Shown here piece after piece: positions 25,717 through 33,311 of a stretch of DNA of 64,000 bases. Positions within the stretch are counted from its first letter, which is position 1; each line of letters begins with the position of its first letter. The stretch spans positions 1,240,001-1,304,000 of the forward strand of contig CAWINZ010000005.1 in assembly GCA_963837695.1 (NCBI GenBank), in the 5' to 3' direction. Source of the stretch: VRUE01 sp963837695. GTDB lineage: Bacteria > Actinomycetota > Thermoleophilia > Solirubrobacterales > 70-9. The notes under the pieces were generated by a model that was not told where the DNA came from, made no database searches, and worked only from the letters and a program-made list of their open reading frames with translations. The position numbers and the translations under genes are program-made.

Positions 25717-26715
25717 ATGGGAGAGAATTCGCCGCAGAAACCGGATCGCAACCTTGCTCTTGAGCTCGTGCGCGTAACCGAGGCAGGGGCGCTGGCCGCC
25801 GCCCGCTGGGTCGGGCGCGGCGACAAGATCGCCGCCGACCAGGCCGCTGTCGACGCGATGCGCTTCGTCCTCGACTCGGTTGCGATGGATGGCATGGTCG
25901 TGATCGGCGAGGGCGAGAAGGACGAGGCGCCGATGCTCTACAACGGCGAGCAGATCGGCGACGGCAGCCCACCCGTGGTCGACATTGCCGTCGACCCGCT
26001 GGAGGGGACCCGGCTCTGTGCGCTCGGCATGCCCAGCGCGCTTGCCGTGATCGCCCTCGCCGAGCGCGGCACGATGTTCGACCCGGGCCCCTGCGTCTAC
26101 ATGGAAAAGATGGCCGGGGGCGAGGAGATCGCCGACCTGCTCGACCTCGACCGGCCGCTGCCGGAGACGCTGAAGCTGATCGCCGACCGCAAGGGGGGGA
26201 GCGTCGGCGACGTGACCGTGGTCATGCTCGATCGCCCCCGTCACGAGGAGGCGATGAAAGAGGTGCGTGAGGCGGGCGGGCGCATCCGCCTGATCACCGA
26301 CGGCGACGTCTCCGCTGCCCTGCTTGCGGTCTCAGACCGCTCGCCGGTCGACCTGCTCTGGGGGATCGGCGGCACGCCCGAGGGCGTGCTCTCCGCGGCG
26401 GCGCTGAAGTCGATGGGCGGGCAGCTGCTCGGCCGCCTCTGGCCGCGCGACGACAGCGAGCGCAGCGCCGCGGTCGACGCCGGCTACGACCTCGGCCGGA
26501 TCCTCACCGCCGACGACCTCTGTGCGGGCGACGACGTCTTCTTCTCCGCCAGCGGCGTGACCGACGGCGATGTCCTCCAGGGCGTCCGCTACCGCGGCGC
26601 CGGCGCCAGCACCGAATCGCTGGTCATGCGCTCGCGCTCGGGCACCGTGCGCCGCGTCCACGCCCGCCACGACCGCTCGAAGCTGCGCGCGGTCATCGGC
26701 GAGCGTTACGGCTGA
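25717..26715 (+). CDS. glpX: Class II fructose-1,6-bisphosphatase
   Basis: Hydrolyses fructose 1,6-bisphosphate in gluconeogenesis. The 332 residues show the GlpX signatures GRGDKIAADQAAVDAMR, MVVIGEGEKDEAPMLYNGEQ and the metal/phosphate motif VDPLEGT, plus LWGIGGTPEGVLSAAALK near residue 215. The ATG at 25717 is chosen because homologues start close to NLALELVRVTEAGA and a -10 box lies just before it. An upstream in-frame start at 25651 would overlap the divergent gene. Cytosolic. Confidence 0.95.
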   Translation: MGENSPQKPDRNLALELVRVTEAGALAAARWVGRGDKIAADQAAVDAMRFVLDSVAMDGMVVIGEGEKDEAPMLYNGEQIGDGSPPVVDIAVDPLEGTRLCALGMPSALAVIALAERGTMFDPGPCVYMEKMAGGEEIADLLDLDRPLPETLKLIADRKGGSVGDVTVVMLDRPRHEEAMKEVREAGGRIRLITDGDVSAALLAVSDRSPVDLLWGIGGTPEGVLSAAALKSMGGQLLGRLWPRDDSERSAAVDAGYDLGRILTADDLCAGDDVFFSASGVTDGDVLQGVRYRGAGASTESLVMRSRSGTVRRVHARHDRSKLRAVIGERYG

Positions 26716-26739
26716 TCCGAGGACGGGTAAGGAGGCCGC

Positions 26740-26952
26740 ATGGACGTAGGCATCGCACTTCCCAACGCTGTCCCGGGGGTAACTGGCGCACAGCTGACCG
26801 AGTGGGCGCGGCGCGCCGAGGCCAAGGACGCCGGGACCGTCAAGCAATACCTCGACGCTTACGAGGAGGCGGGCTGCGACGAGCTCGTCTTCTGCCCCAG
26901 CTCGAACGATCCGCAGCAGGTCGACCTGCTCGCCGACGCCGCCGGTTTCTAA
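26740..26952 (+). pseudogene. LLM oxidoreductase remnant with internal deletion
   Basis: A 70-residue frame with a strong AAGGAGG (26729-26735) before the ATG. It begins MDVGIALPNAVPGVTGAQLTEWARRAEA, exactly like the N-terminus of an LLM oxidoreductase. It then jumps to KQYLDAYEEAGCDELVFCPSS...VDLLADAAGF, which is a typical LLM C-terminus. About 200 central residues are missing with the frame kept. I read it as an in-frame deletion relic; a functional micro-protein is possible but unlikely. Confidence 0.7.
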
Positions 26953-26971
26953 TCGCCGACGCCGGAGGAGC

Positions 26972-27055
26972 TCAGTCCACCAGGGCGACTTGGCGCAGGA
27001 TCGAGACCGAGTCCGCGTAGACGTCCTTGCGTTCGGTCAACTCTAACCGGGACAA
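26972..27055 (-). other. Possible short gene remnant, minus strand
   Basis: A minus-strand frame reads LSRLELTERKDVYADSVSIL and continues to a TGA at 26972-26974, about 27 codons in a natural-looking protein composition. I do not recognise it, and it is too short to judge. It lies between two broken genes, so a relic is plausible. Confidence 0.25.
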
Positions 27056-27064
27056 TCCGCCGTC

Positions 27065-27641
27065 ATGGCGGATGAGCTGCCGATCGTGTTGCTCACGACC
27101 CCCGCGGAGCTGGAGGCTTGGCTGGAGGGGGAGGGGGCGAGCTCGGCGGGGGTCTGGCTGAAGATCGCCAAGAAGGGCTCCGGCGTGAAGAGCGTCAGCT
27201 ACGCGGAGGCGCTCGAGGTCGCGCTCTGCTTCGGCTGGATCGACAGCCAGAAGCGCGGCTTCGACGAAGAGTGCTTCCTGCAGCGCTTCACGCCACGGCG
27301 CCCGCGCGGCCGCTGGTCGCGGATCAACCGCGAGAAGGCGGAAGGGTTGATCGAGTCCGGGCGGATGCGCGTCGCCGGGCTGGCCGAGGTCGAGGCGGCA
27401 AAGGCCGACGGTCGCTGGGGAGGACGCTTACGAGGGCCAGCGCACCGCGGAGGTCCCCGCGGATCTGCAGCGGGAGCTCGACGCCCGCCCCGCGGCACGC
27501 GAGTTCTTCGCGACCCTGGACAGCGCCAACCGCTACGCGATCGTCTATCGCCTCGGCGAGGCGAAGAAGCCGGAGACGCGCGAGCGGCGGCTGAGAAAGT
27601 TCGTCGAGATGCTCGAGCGGGGGGAGAAGATCCACGGCTGA
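27065..27641 (+). pseudogene. YdeI/OmpD-associated family protein, frameshifted
   Basis: The first frame gives MADELPIVLLTTPAELEAWL...WIDSQKRGFDEECFLQRFTPR, characteristic of YdeI-type proteins, and is good until Trp at 27416-27418. A run of four G (27417-27420) then shifts the frame by one extra base. Dropping one G restores EDAYEGQRTAEVPADLQREL...FVEMLERGEKIHG up to TGA at 27639-27641, giving a normal length of about 191 residues. It is either a recent pseudogene or a sequencing error in the G run. A GACAAT box lies 8 nt before the ATG. Confidence 0.75.
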
Positions 27642-27720
27642 GCGTTTGCTTCGGTGAGATCACTCTGTTTCGCCCTGAGTTGACACCCAGCTTGAATTAG
27701 CCATAGGTTTCAGGTCCGCC

Positions 27721-28272
27721 ATGACGGATTCGACCGAAGCCAACGAGCCGCAGCCCGCCCCCGGGCCGGCCGCTCCCGATTCGTCGGCACCCGAGCCAGA
27801 GGACGCCGCCACGCCCGAAACCCACGAGTCTGAGCCCGCTCCGGAGCCAGATAGCCCCGGCGCGCCCGAAGCCCACGACACTCCCTCTCCGGGCTGGTAT
27901 CCAGACCCAAACGCCGGCGGTGCAAACCTGATGCGCTACTGGGACGGTGGCGCCTGGACCGACCGCGTTCAAGGGGGTAGCGAGGTCAGCACCACTCGTC
28001 GGACGGCCGATGAACGGAAGGTCATCCTCTCCCAACAGCTCCAGACGGCGGCGGCACGCGGACTCCGGATCGAGTCCCAAAGCGACTTCCAAGCCGTCCT
28101 GGTGGAGGGCAAGCCCGTCAACCACACCCTTCACGCAATCCTCACGATCTTCACCTGCCTGCTTTGGGGGATTGTTTGGGCGATCATCGCCGCGACCGGC
28201 GGCGAGAAGCGGCAAATGGTGGTGGTGGATGAGTTTGGCAACGTCATTTGGCAACAGCTCGGCAAGGCCTAG
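27721..28272 (+). CDS. DUF2510-domain membrane protein
   Basis: A 183-residue protein. Residues 1-58 are Pro/Glu/Ala-rich and disordered. Residues about 59-86 (SPGWYPDPNAGGANLMRYWD, then GGAWTDRV) are the DUF2510 module, common at the cytoplasmic N-terminus of actinobacterial membrane proteins. One transmembrane helix follows at about residues 139-160. The C-terminus reads GGEKRQMVVVDEFGNVIWQQ. No enzymatic motif. It heads a small group of DUF membrane genes. Confidence 0.8.
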   Translation: MTDSTEANEPQPAPGPAAPDSSAPEPEDAATPETHESEPAPEPDSPGAPEAHDTPSPGWYPDPNAGGANLMRYWDGGAWTDRVQGGSEVSTTRRTADERKVILSQQLQTAAARGLRIESQSDFQAVLVEGKPVNHTLHAILTIFTCLLWGIVWAIIAATGGEKRQMVVVDEFGNVIWQQLGKA

Positions 28273-28291
28273 CGCTGCCGCCGCGAGAGTC

Positions 28292-28600
28292 TTGCTGGCG
28301 AGCGCGGCGGCGGTGTCGGTCGCGACCCAGGAGCCCTCTGTCGACGGGGCGTTGGTGGTCTTGGGGCGCCCCCTGCCTCGCCTCTGCCCGATTCACCGGG
28401 CGATCGGCCACAGCTGCCCCGGCTGCGGAATGGGCCGGGCCTTCGTGCTTCTGTGGCGCGGCCGCCTACGGCAGGCGATCAGGGCAAATCCCGCGTCTCC
28501 CCTCGTCTTCGCCGTCCTCATCTGCCTGGCGTTCGGGCCGATGCGTCCGCCCGGGCGGCGAAAGTTAGTTCCGGCGTCCGTCCCAGCCCTCGACCGTTAG
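28292..28600 (+). CDS. DUF2752-family small membrane protein
   Basis: About 102 residues. The DUF2752 hallmark is present: LCPIHRAIGHSCPGCGMGRAF, with two conserved Cys in CPGCG, followed by a short hydrophobic stretch NPASPLVFAVLICLAFGP. The start is uncertain: TTG at 28292 or GTG at 28313 are in frame, and neither has a good ribosome-binding site. The usual first transmembrane helix seems short here, so the gene may be slightly decayed. Function unknown. Confidence 0.55.
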   Translation: MLASAAAVSVATQEPSVDGALVVLGRPLPRLCPIHRAIGHSCPGCGMGRAFVLLWRGRLRQAIRANPASPLVFAVLICLAFGPMRPPGRRKLVPASVPALDR

Positions 28601-28613
28601 GAGTGAGAGACAC

Positions 28614-29084
28614 ATGCAATTCGGCGAAGCGATAAGCGACGGGTTCTCGAAATACGCAACGTTCAGCGGGCGCTCCTCGCGTTCCGCCTACTGGTGGTGG
28701 ACTCTGTTCTACGTCCTCGTCATCATCGGAGCGTCGATCGTCGACGCACTCATCAACACCGCGGTTATCGGTGGCCTTATCGCGCTGGCGTTCATCATCC
28801 CGAACCTGGCAGTTCTGGTGCGCCGCCTCCACGACGTGGACCACAGCGGGTGGTGGGTGCTGATCGGGCTGATCCCCCTCCTGGGCCCCATCGTCTTGAT
28901 CGTCTTCGCTTGCACCGCTTCCGAGCCGCCCAACAAGTACGGCGACGGGCCCGATGGGAGGGGCGATATGGCCGTTACCTCGCCCCTCGGCCAGACGCTC
29001 CCGCCACCGCCACCGCCGCCGGTCCAGAGCCCACCGCCGAGCGATATGCCGCCGCCACAAGTGCCCCCGGCCGATCAGGGCTGA
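28614..29084 (+). CDS. DUF805-family membrane protein
   Basis: A 156-residue protein with the DUF805 pattern: FSKYATFSGRSSRSAYWWWTLF, three to four transmembrane helices up to about residue 102, and the signature LAVLVRRLHDVDHSGWW. The last 45 residues are Pro-rich and disordered. A GGAGTGAGAG ribosome-binding region precedes the ATG. The role of DUF805 proteins is unknown. The close spacing behind the DUF2752 gene suggests joint expression. Confidence 0.85.
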   Translation: MQFGEAISDGFSKYATFSGRSSRSAYWWWTLFYVLVIIGASIVDALINTAVIGGLIALAFIIPNLAVLVRRLHDVDHSGWWVLIGLIPLLGPIVLIVFACTASEPPNKYGDGPDGRGDMAVTSPLGQTLPPPPPPPVQSPPPSDMPPPQVPPADQG

Positions 29085-29141
29085 CGCGCTCCTGAGTGAT
29101 GGCTACCGCCCAGTCGGAGGCGTGGACCGCGGTACCCACTC

Positions 29142-29147
29142 TAAGTT
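29142..29147 (+). promoter_or_regulatory. Leaderless -10 box for the YggU-like gene
   Basis: TAAGTT followed by 6 nt and the ATG at 29154. No Shine-Dalgarno sequence. Confidence 0.5.
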
Positions 29148-29153
29148 GTCCGT

Positions 29154-29435
29154 ATGGCGGCTGCCGAGGGATCTGCCGGCGCGACGATCATGGTGAGGCT
29201 GCGACCGCGCGGCAGCCGTGATGAGCTGCTGGGGATGCGCGACGGTGTTCTGCAGGCAAAGGTGACGGCGCCGCCCGTCGACGGCAGGGCCAACAAGGCT
29301 CTCTGCGGGCTGATCGCGAAGCGCCTGCGGGTGGCGCCCTCGCGGGTCAGTGTCGTACGCGGGGAGAAGTCGCGCGAGAAGGTTGTACGCGTGGAGGGGA
29401 TCGATCAGGCGACGCTGCGCGAGGCTCTACGGTGA
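29154..29435 (+). CDS. DUF167/YggU-family protein
   Basis: A 93-residue single-domain cytosolic protein matching the YggU fold. The conserved stretch is LQAKVTAPPVDGRANKALCG, followed by LIAKRLRVAPSRVSVVRGEKSREK. The family is widespread in all domains of life, but its biochemical role is not established. The start is supported by a leaderless promoter box. It lies convergent to the vapC-like gene. Confidence 0.88.
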   Translation: MAAAEGSAGATIMVRLRPRGSRDELLGMRDGVLQAKVTAPPVDGRANKALCGLIAKRLRVAPSRVSVVRGEKSREKVVRVEGIDQATLREALR

Positions 29436-29462
29436 GCGCCGGAGGCTCAAGCCTGTCGGTGG

Positions 29463-29873
29463 TCAGCCGGGCAACAGCTCGAAACGGCCACGGCCGTGGA
29501 TTCGGTAGATCCCGAAGTCGGCGTCGAGGGTGAAGATCCGCTTCTCGTCGCGTTCCTCTGCCAGGGCGACCAGTGTGGCGTCGGCGAGGTCCATCGGCCG
29601 GTCGGCATAGCGCTCCATCAGCTTGGCGATTCGAGGCCGGGCCTCCGCCGGGTGCGCCGCGACATCGAGATCCTGGTTCAGGACGAGCTGCCAAAGGGCT
29701 TTTTGAGCGGGCCAACCGCCTGCCCGGCCGACCAGATACATGGCCTCGGTGAAGGCCGACCAGGTCGTCAGCAGCGGCAGGTTGATTGTCTTGAGGGCCG
29801 CGACGCAGCGCTGATGGTCGGGTTCCCGCGAGTCCAACAGCGCGATCAGCGGGCCAGCGTCGACAAGCGTCAT
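29463..29873 (-). CDS. PIN-domain toxin, VapC-like
   Basis: A 136-residue PIN ribonuclease. The acidic quartet is visible: Asp in MTLVDAGPLIALLD, Glu in FTEAMYL, Asp in DLADATLVALA and Asp in FTLDADFGIYR. PIN toxins cut specific RNAs (tRNA or rRNA) when freed from their antitoxin. The start overlaps the antitoxin stop by ATGA (29870-29873), the usual arrangement for coupled translation with antitoxin first. Confidence 0.88.
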   Translation of the reverse strand: MTLVDAGPLIALLDSREPDHQRCVAALKTINLPLLTTWSAFTEAMYLVGRAGGWPAQKALWQLVLNQDLDVAAHPAEARPRIAKLMERYADRPMDLADATLVALAEERDEKRIFTLDADFGIYRIHGRGRFELLPG

Positions 29874-30121
29874 CGACGGCCGCCACGGTGCTTTTGCTCG
29901 ACCGCGTCGGCAAACGCGCCGCCCGTGTCGCGTGCCAGCCCGAGTCCGGCATCGATGACGCCGATCGCATAGCGAAGACGCTCAGCGGGGTCGGCGGCCA
30001 AGGCCCTCTCGGCGCGATCGTTCGCCGCCCGCCGCAGGAACTCGGACACGGAGGATCCTTCCAGCTCCGCCGCATGGCGCACTCGCTCGTCCAACTCTGC
30101 GCTCAGCCGAAGGCTTCTCAT
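29870..30121 (-). CDS. Ribbon-helix-helix antitoxin, VapB-like
   Basis: An 83-residue protein. The N-terminal RSLRLSAELDERVRHAAELEGSSVSEFLRRAANDRAE is a ribbon-helix-helix DNA-binding domain: a beta-strand, then two helices with SVSEF at the turn. The acidic/hydrophobic C-terminal half would wrap the toxin. It is followed by the PIN toxin with a 4-nt overlap and preceded by an inverted repeat suited to autoregulation. Confidence 0.85.
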   Translation of the reverse strand: MRSLRLSAELDERVRHAAELEGSSVSEFLRRAANDRAERALAADPAERLRYAIGVIDAGLGLARDTGGAFADAVEQKHRGGRR

Positions 30122-30130
30122 TCGGCCACC

Positions 30131-30159
30131 GTATCACGATAACTATCAAAACGTGATAC
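30131..30159 (-). promoter_or_regulatory. Operator upstream of the toxin-antitoxin pair
   Basis: GTATCACG (30131-30138) and CGTGATAC (30152-30159) form a perfect 8-bp inverted repeat with a 13-nt AT-rich spacer, 10 nt upstream of the antitoxin start. A TGATAC -10-like element lies in the arm nearer the gene. The arrangement fits autorepression by the antitoxin-toxin complex. Confidence 0.6.
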
Positions 30160-30275
30160 ATAAGTGTGCCAATTGACGGACAAAAGCCCAAATTCGGTTC
30201 CGTGGAAAGCAGCCGCGGTGTGGGTTAGGGTCGCTATGCCCCTGTCTCCTCCTCCCACCAGAACGGAGCCCCTGC

Positions 30276-30794
30276 ATGGCTTATGAGATGAAGATCCGCG
30301 GCACCTCGGATGAGGTGAAGGTCCGCAGTCCCTGGGCCGCCGCCCTGCTGCCGCTCATCACGCTCGGCATCTACCACCTCGTCTGGTGGTACAAGATCAA
30401 CCGCGAGCTGCGCGACTACGGCAAAGCCAAGGGATACGACCTCGGTCAGAACCCAACCAACTCGGTGCTGGCCCTGTTCCCAGGCGGGATCATCATCGTC
30501 CCGGCCCTGATCACCTACTGGCGCGGCGTCAAGCGCGTCATGGGCGCCTCGAAATTGGCCGGCAAGGAGCCGCTCAACGGCTGGATCGCGATCATCCTTT
30601 ATCTCCTGCTCGCCCCGGCGCTCTGGGCCTATGTCCAGGTCTCGTTGAACGACATCTGGCGCCAGGAAGCCGAGGCGCTGCCCGGCCAGGAATCGCCACC
30701 GAGCCCCACGTCGGAGATGCCACCGCCGCTGCCGCCCGAGCAGCAGACGCCGGCGACGCCGCCCCCGCCGGAGCAACCGCCTCCCACCTCCTAG
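30276..30794 (+). CDS. DUF4234-domain membrane protein
   Basis: A 172-residue protein. The DUF4234 pattern is VRSPWAAALLPLITLGIYHLVWWYKINREL with two further hydrophobic segments (about residues 62-85 and 105-125). A Pro-rich cytoplasmic or exterior tail of about 35 residues follows. A TAGGGT box (30226-30231) about 45 nt upstream plus GGAG before the ATG indicate a normal leadered mRNA. Its TAG stop is also the first half of the TAGACT box of rlmN. Function unknown. Confidence 0.82.
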   Translation: MAYEMKIRGTSDEVKVRSPWAAALLPLITLGIYHLVWWYKINRELRDYGKAKGYDLGQNPTNSVLALFPGGIIIVPALITYWRGVKRVMGASKLAGKEPLNGWIAIILYLLLAPALWAYVQVSLNDIWRQEAEALPGQESPPSPTSEMPPPLPPEQQTPATPPPPEQPPPTS

Positions 30795-30797
30795 ACT
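30792..30797 (+). promoter_or_regulatory. Leaderless -10 box of rlmN, fused to the previous stop codon
   Basis: TAGACT, where TAG is the stop codon of the DUF4234 gene, with 7 nt to the GTG at 30805. No ribosome-binding site. Confidence 0.5.
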
Positions 30798-30804
30798 CGG
30801 GGGC

Positions 30805-31788
30805 GTGGACCGCGCCCTGCTGACCCAGACCCTCGCCGCCGCGGGCGAGCCCTCCTATCGCGCCTCCCAGGCCTGGGAGTGGGTGGCGCGTGGGGCCGGG
30901 TCCTATGCGGAGATGACCAACCTGCCCGCGGCCCTGCGCGAGCGGCTGGGGGCCACGGTGCCGCTCTCGACCCTCGACCTCCAGGCGGAGGCGAAGTCCG
31001 ACGACGGCACCGTCAAGGCGCTGTTCCACACCGCCGACGGGCGGGCGGTGGAGGCGGTGCTGATGCGCTACCGCGACGGGCGCCGCTCGGTCTGCGTCTC
31101 CTCGCAGTCGGGCTGCCCGCTGACCTGCAGCTTCTGCGCCACCGGCCAGATGAAGTTCGGCCGCAACCTCAGCGCCGACGAGATCCTCGACCAGGCGCTC
31201 CACTTCCGCCGCACCGAAGCGATCGACCACGTCGTCTTCATGGGGATGGGCGAGCCGACGATGAACCTCGACGCGGTGCTTGGCGCCTGCGAACGGCTGC
31301 CCGACCTCGGCGTCACCCACCGCCGCACGGCGATCTCGACTGTCGGCTGGGTGCCGGGGATCGACCGCCTGGCCGAATGCGCGATGCCGATCAGCCTCGC
31401 GCTCTCGCTGCACGCGCCCAACGACGGCCTGCGCTCGCAACTCATGCCGGTCAACGACCGCTACCCGCTGGCCGAGGTCCTGGCCGCCTGCGAGCGCTAC
31501 CGCGCCCGCCGCCGCGACAAGATCTTCGTCGAGTACGTGATGCTCGACGGCGTCAACGACCTGCCCGAGCACGCGCGCGAGCTTGCCGCCCTGCTCGACC
31601 GCCGTGTCTACAAGGTCAACCTGATCCCCTACAACCCGACCGGCGCCTACGACGGCTCGCCGCCGGAGCGGATCGAGGCCTTCCGCGCGATCCTCGCCGA
31701 GCACGGCCTCGGCGCCACCGTGCGACTCACCCGCGGCCGCGACATTGACGCCGCCTGCGGCCAGCTCGCCGCCACGGGCTCCGGTTGA
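30805..31788 (+). CDS. rlmN: 23S rRNA (adenine(2503)-C(2))-methyltransferase
   Basis: Radical-SAM enzyme that methylates A2503 of 23S rRNA and A37 of some tRNAs. The iron-sulfur motif CPLTCSFC (CxxxCxxC) is at about residue 108, followed by the FMGMGEP-type motif VVFMGMGEPTMNLDAV. LSLHAPNDGLRSQLMPVN is present, as is the C-terminal catalytic Cys in DIDAACGQLA. The 327 residues are slightly short at the N-terminus compared with the usual 350-380. GTG start, leaderless. Cytosolic. Confidence 0.95.
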   Translation: MDRALLTQTLAAAGEPSYRASQAWEWVARGAGSYAEMTNLPAALRERLGATVPLSTLDLQAEAKSDDGTVKALFHTADGRAVEAVLMRYRDGRRSVCVSSQSGCPLTCSFCATGQMKFGRNLSADEILDQALHFRRTEAIDHVVFMGMGEPTMNLDAVLGACERLPDLGVTHRRTAISTVGWVPGIDRLAECAMPISLALSLHAPNDGLRSQLMPVNDRYPLAEVLAACERYRARRRDKIFVEYVMLDGVNDLPEHARELAALLDRRVYKVNLIPYNPTGAYDGSPPERIEAFRAILAEHGLGATVRLTRGRDIDAACGQLAATGSG

Positions 31789-31793
31789 CGCGT

Positions 31794-31829
31794 TCGACTT
31801 TGTGGGGGCTATAGGCCGTACAAAGTCGA
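31794..31829 (+). repeat. Inverted repeat with GGGGCTATAGG loop after rlmN
   Basis: TCGACTTTGT (31794-31803) pairs perfectly with 31820-31829. The 16-nt loop contains GGGCTATAGGCC. It begins 5 nt after the rlmN stop. The loop shares GCTATAGG with the hairpin at 15291-15335, while the arms are unrelated. Confidence 0.5.
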
Positions 31830-31877
31830 CAGCGGCGACTGGCCAGCCAGCCAGTCGTCCAGCTAGCATGCGTGGCG

Positions 31878-33311
31878 ATGCCCGTCGAGACCGCCGTACC
31901 CGCCGTCAAGCCGCCGCAGATGTCCGACAACCCGGTGCGTCGGGTGGCCGACGACATCCGCGCCGAGTGGCGGGGGAGGGGGAAATACCCGCCAGGCCCG
32001 AGCGATTTCAGCCTCGCCCGCACCCACCAGATCGCCCACGACCCGTTGCCACTGCTGCTCTCCAACTACGAAGAGCACGGCCCGATCTTCAGCATGCGCC
32101 TGCTCCACACCCGGGTCGTCTTCATGCTCGGGCCGGAGGCCAACCACTTCGTCACCGTCGCCCACCCGGAGAACTTCCACTGGCGCGAGTCGAGCTTCGG
32201 CGACCTGATCCCGCTGCTCGGCGACGGACTGCTGACGATCGACGACAACTACCACGACCGGGCGCGGGCGATCATGATGCCCGCCTTCCACCGCGAACAG
32301 GTGACCTCGATGATCGACTCGATGGCGGCCGAGAGCGAGGGAGCGATCGCGACCCTGCGCCCCGGCGAGGTCTTCGATCTCTACGACTGGATGCGCAACC
32401 TGGCGATGCGGATAGCGATGCGCGCGCTGCTCGGCCTCGACCCCGACGGGGCCGGTAAAGGCGCCGCCGCGGCCGAGCACTTCGAGCGCGCGCTCGGTTT
32501 CTACGGCATCGACTACCCGCTGCGCCTGCTGCGCGGACCGGGCTCGCCCTGGCGCAAGCTGGTCGCTTCGCGCAAAGTCCTCGACGAGATCGTCTTCGCA
32601 GAGATAACCCGGCGCAGGGCGGCGCCGGACCCCGGCAGTCGCGACATCCTCAGCCTCCTCCTCGCCGCCCGCGGCGAGGCCGGCGAGGCGTTCACCGACC
32701 GCGAGGTCCGCGACCAGGTGATGACCCTGATGTTCGCCGGCCACGACACCTCGACCTCGACCCTGACCTTCATGATGCACGAGCTGGCCCGCCACCCCGA
32801 CGTCGTCGCCCAGCTCTGCGAGGAGCAGGACCGGGTGCTGGGCGGCGCCGCGCCGACCGTCGACCAGCTCGAGCGCGAGATGCCCTATCTCGACATGGTC
32901 CTCGACGAGGTGCTGCGCCTCTACCCGCCGGCCTGGATCGGTCCCCGTCGGGCCGTGCGCGAGTTCGAGTTCGGCGGCTACACGGTCCCGCTCGAGGCCT
33001 ACGTCAACTACTGCTCCTGGGCCAGCCACCGCATCCCCGAGTTCTTCCCCGAGCCGGAGGCCTTCATCCCCGAGCGCTTCACCCGCGAGCGCAAGGCGGC
33101 CCTGCCGCGCGGCGCCTACGTCCCCTTCGGCGGCGGCCAGCGGATCTGCATCGGCAAGCGCTTCGGCCAGACCGAGGTGAAGCTGGTGGCGACGATGCTG
33201 CTGCAGCGGCTGCGCCTCGACGCGCTTCCCGGCCGCACGATGACGGTGCGGCAGATGCCCACCCTCTCGCCCAAGGGCGGCCTCGAGATGCGGGTACTCT
33301 CCCGCGCTTGA
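31878..33311 (+). CDS. Cytochrome P450
   Basis: Haem-thiolate monooxygenase of 477 residues. The haem-binding loop PFGGGQRICIGKRFG with its Cys ligand is near residue 420, the oxygen-activating I-helix motif AGHDTSTS near 287, and the ExxR motif EVLRLYP near 343. The N-terminus YPPGPSDFSLARTHQIAHDP is hydrophilic, so the protein is soluble. I take the ATG at 31878; GTG at 31872 is equally possible. The stop overlaps the next gene by TTGA. Redox partners and substrate are not indicated. Confidence 0.92.
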   Translation: MPVETAVPAVKPPQMSDNPVRRVADDIRAEWRGRGKYPPGPSDFSLARTHQIAHDPLPLLLSNYEEHGPIFSMRLLHTRVVFMLGPEANHFVTVAHPENFHWRESSFGDLIPLLGDGLLTIDDNYHDRARAIMMPAFHREQVTSMIDSMAAESEGAIATLRPGEVFDLYDWMRNLAMRIAMRALLGLDPDGAGKGAAAAEHFERALGFYGIDYPLRLLRGPGSPWRKLVASRKVLDEIVFAEITRRRAAPDPGSRDILSLLLAARGEAGEAFTDREVRDQVMTLMFAGHDTSTSTLTFMMHELARHPDVVAQLCEEQDRVLGGAAPTVDQLEREMPYLDMVLDEVLRLYPPAWIGPRRAVREFEFGGYTVPLEAYVNYCSWASHRIPEFFPEPEAFIPERFTRERKAALPRGAYVPFGGGQRICIGKRFGQTEVKLVATMLLQRLRLDALPGRTMTVRQMPTLSPKGGLEMRVLSRA

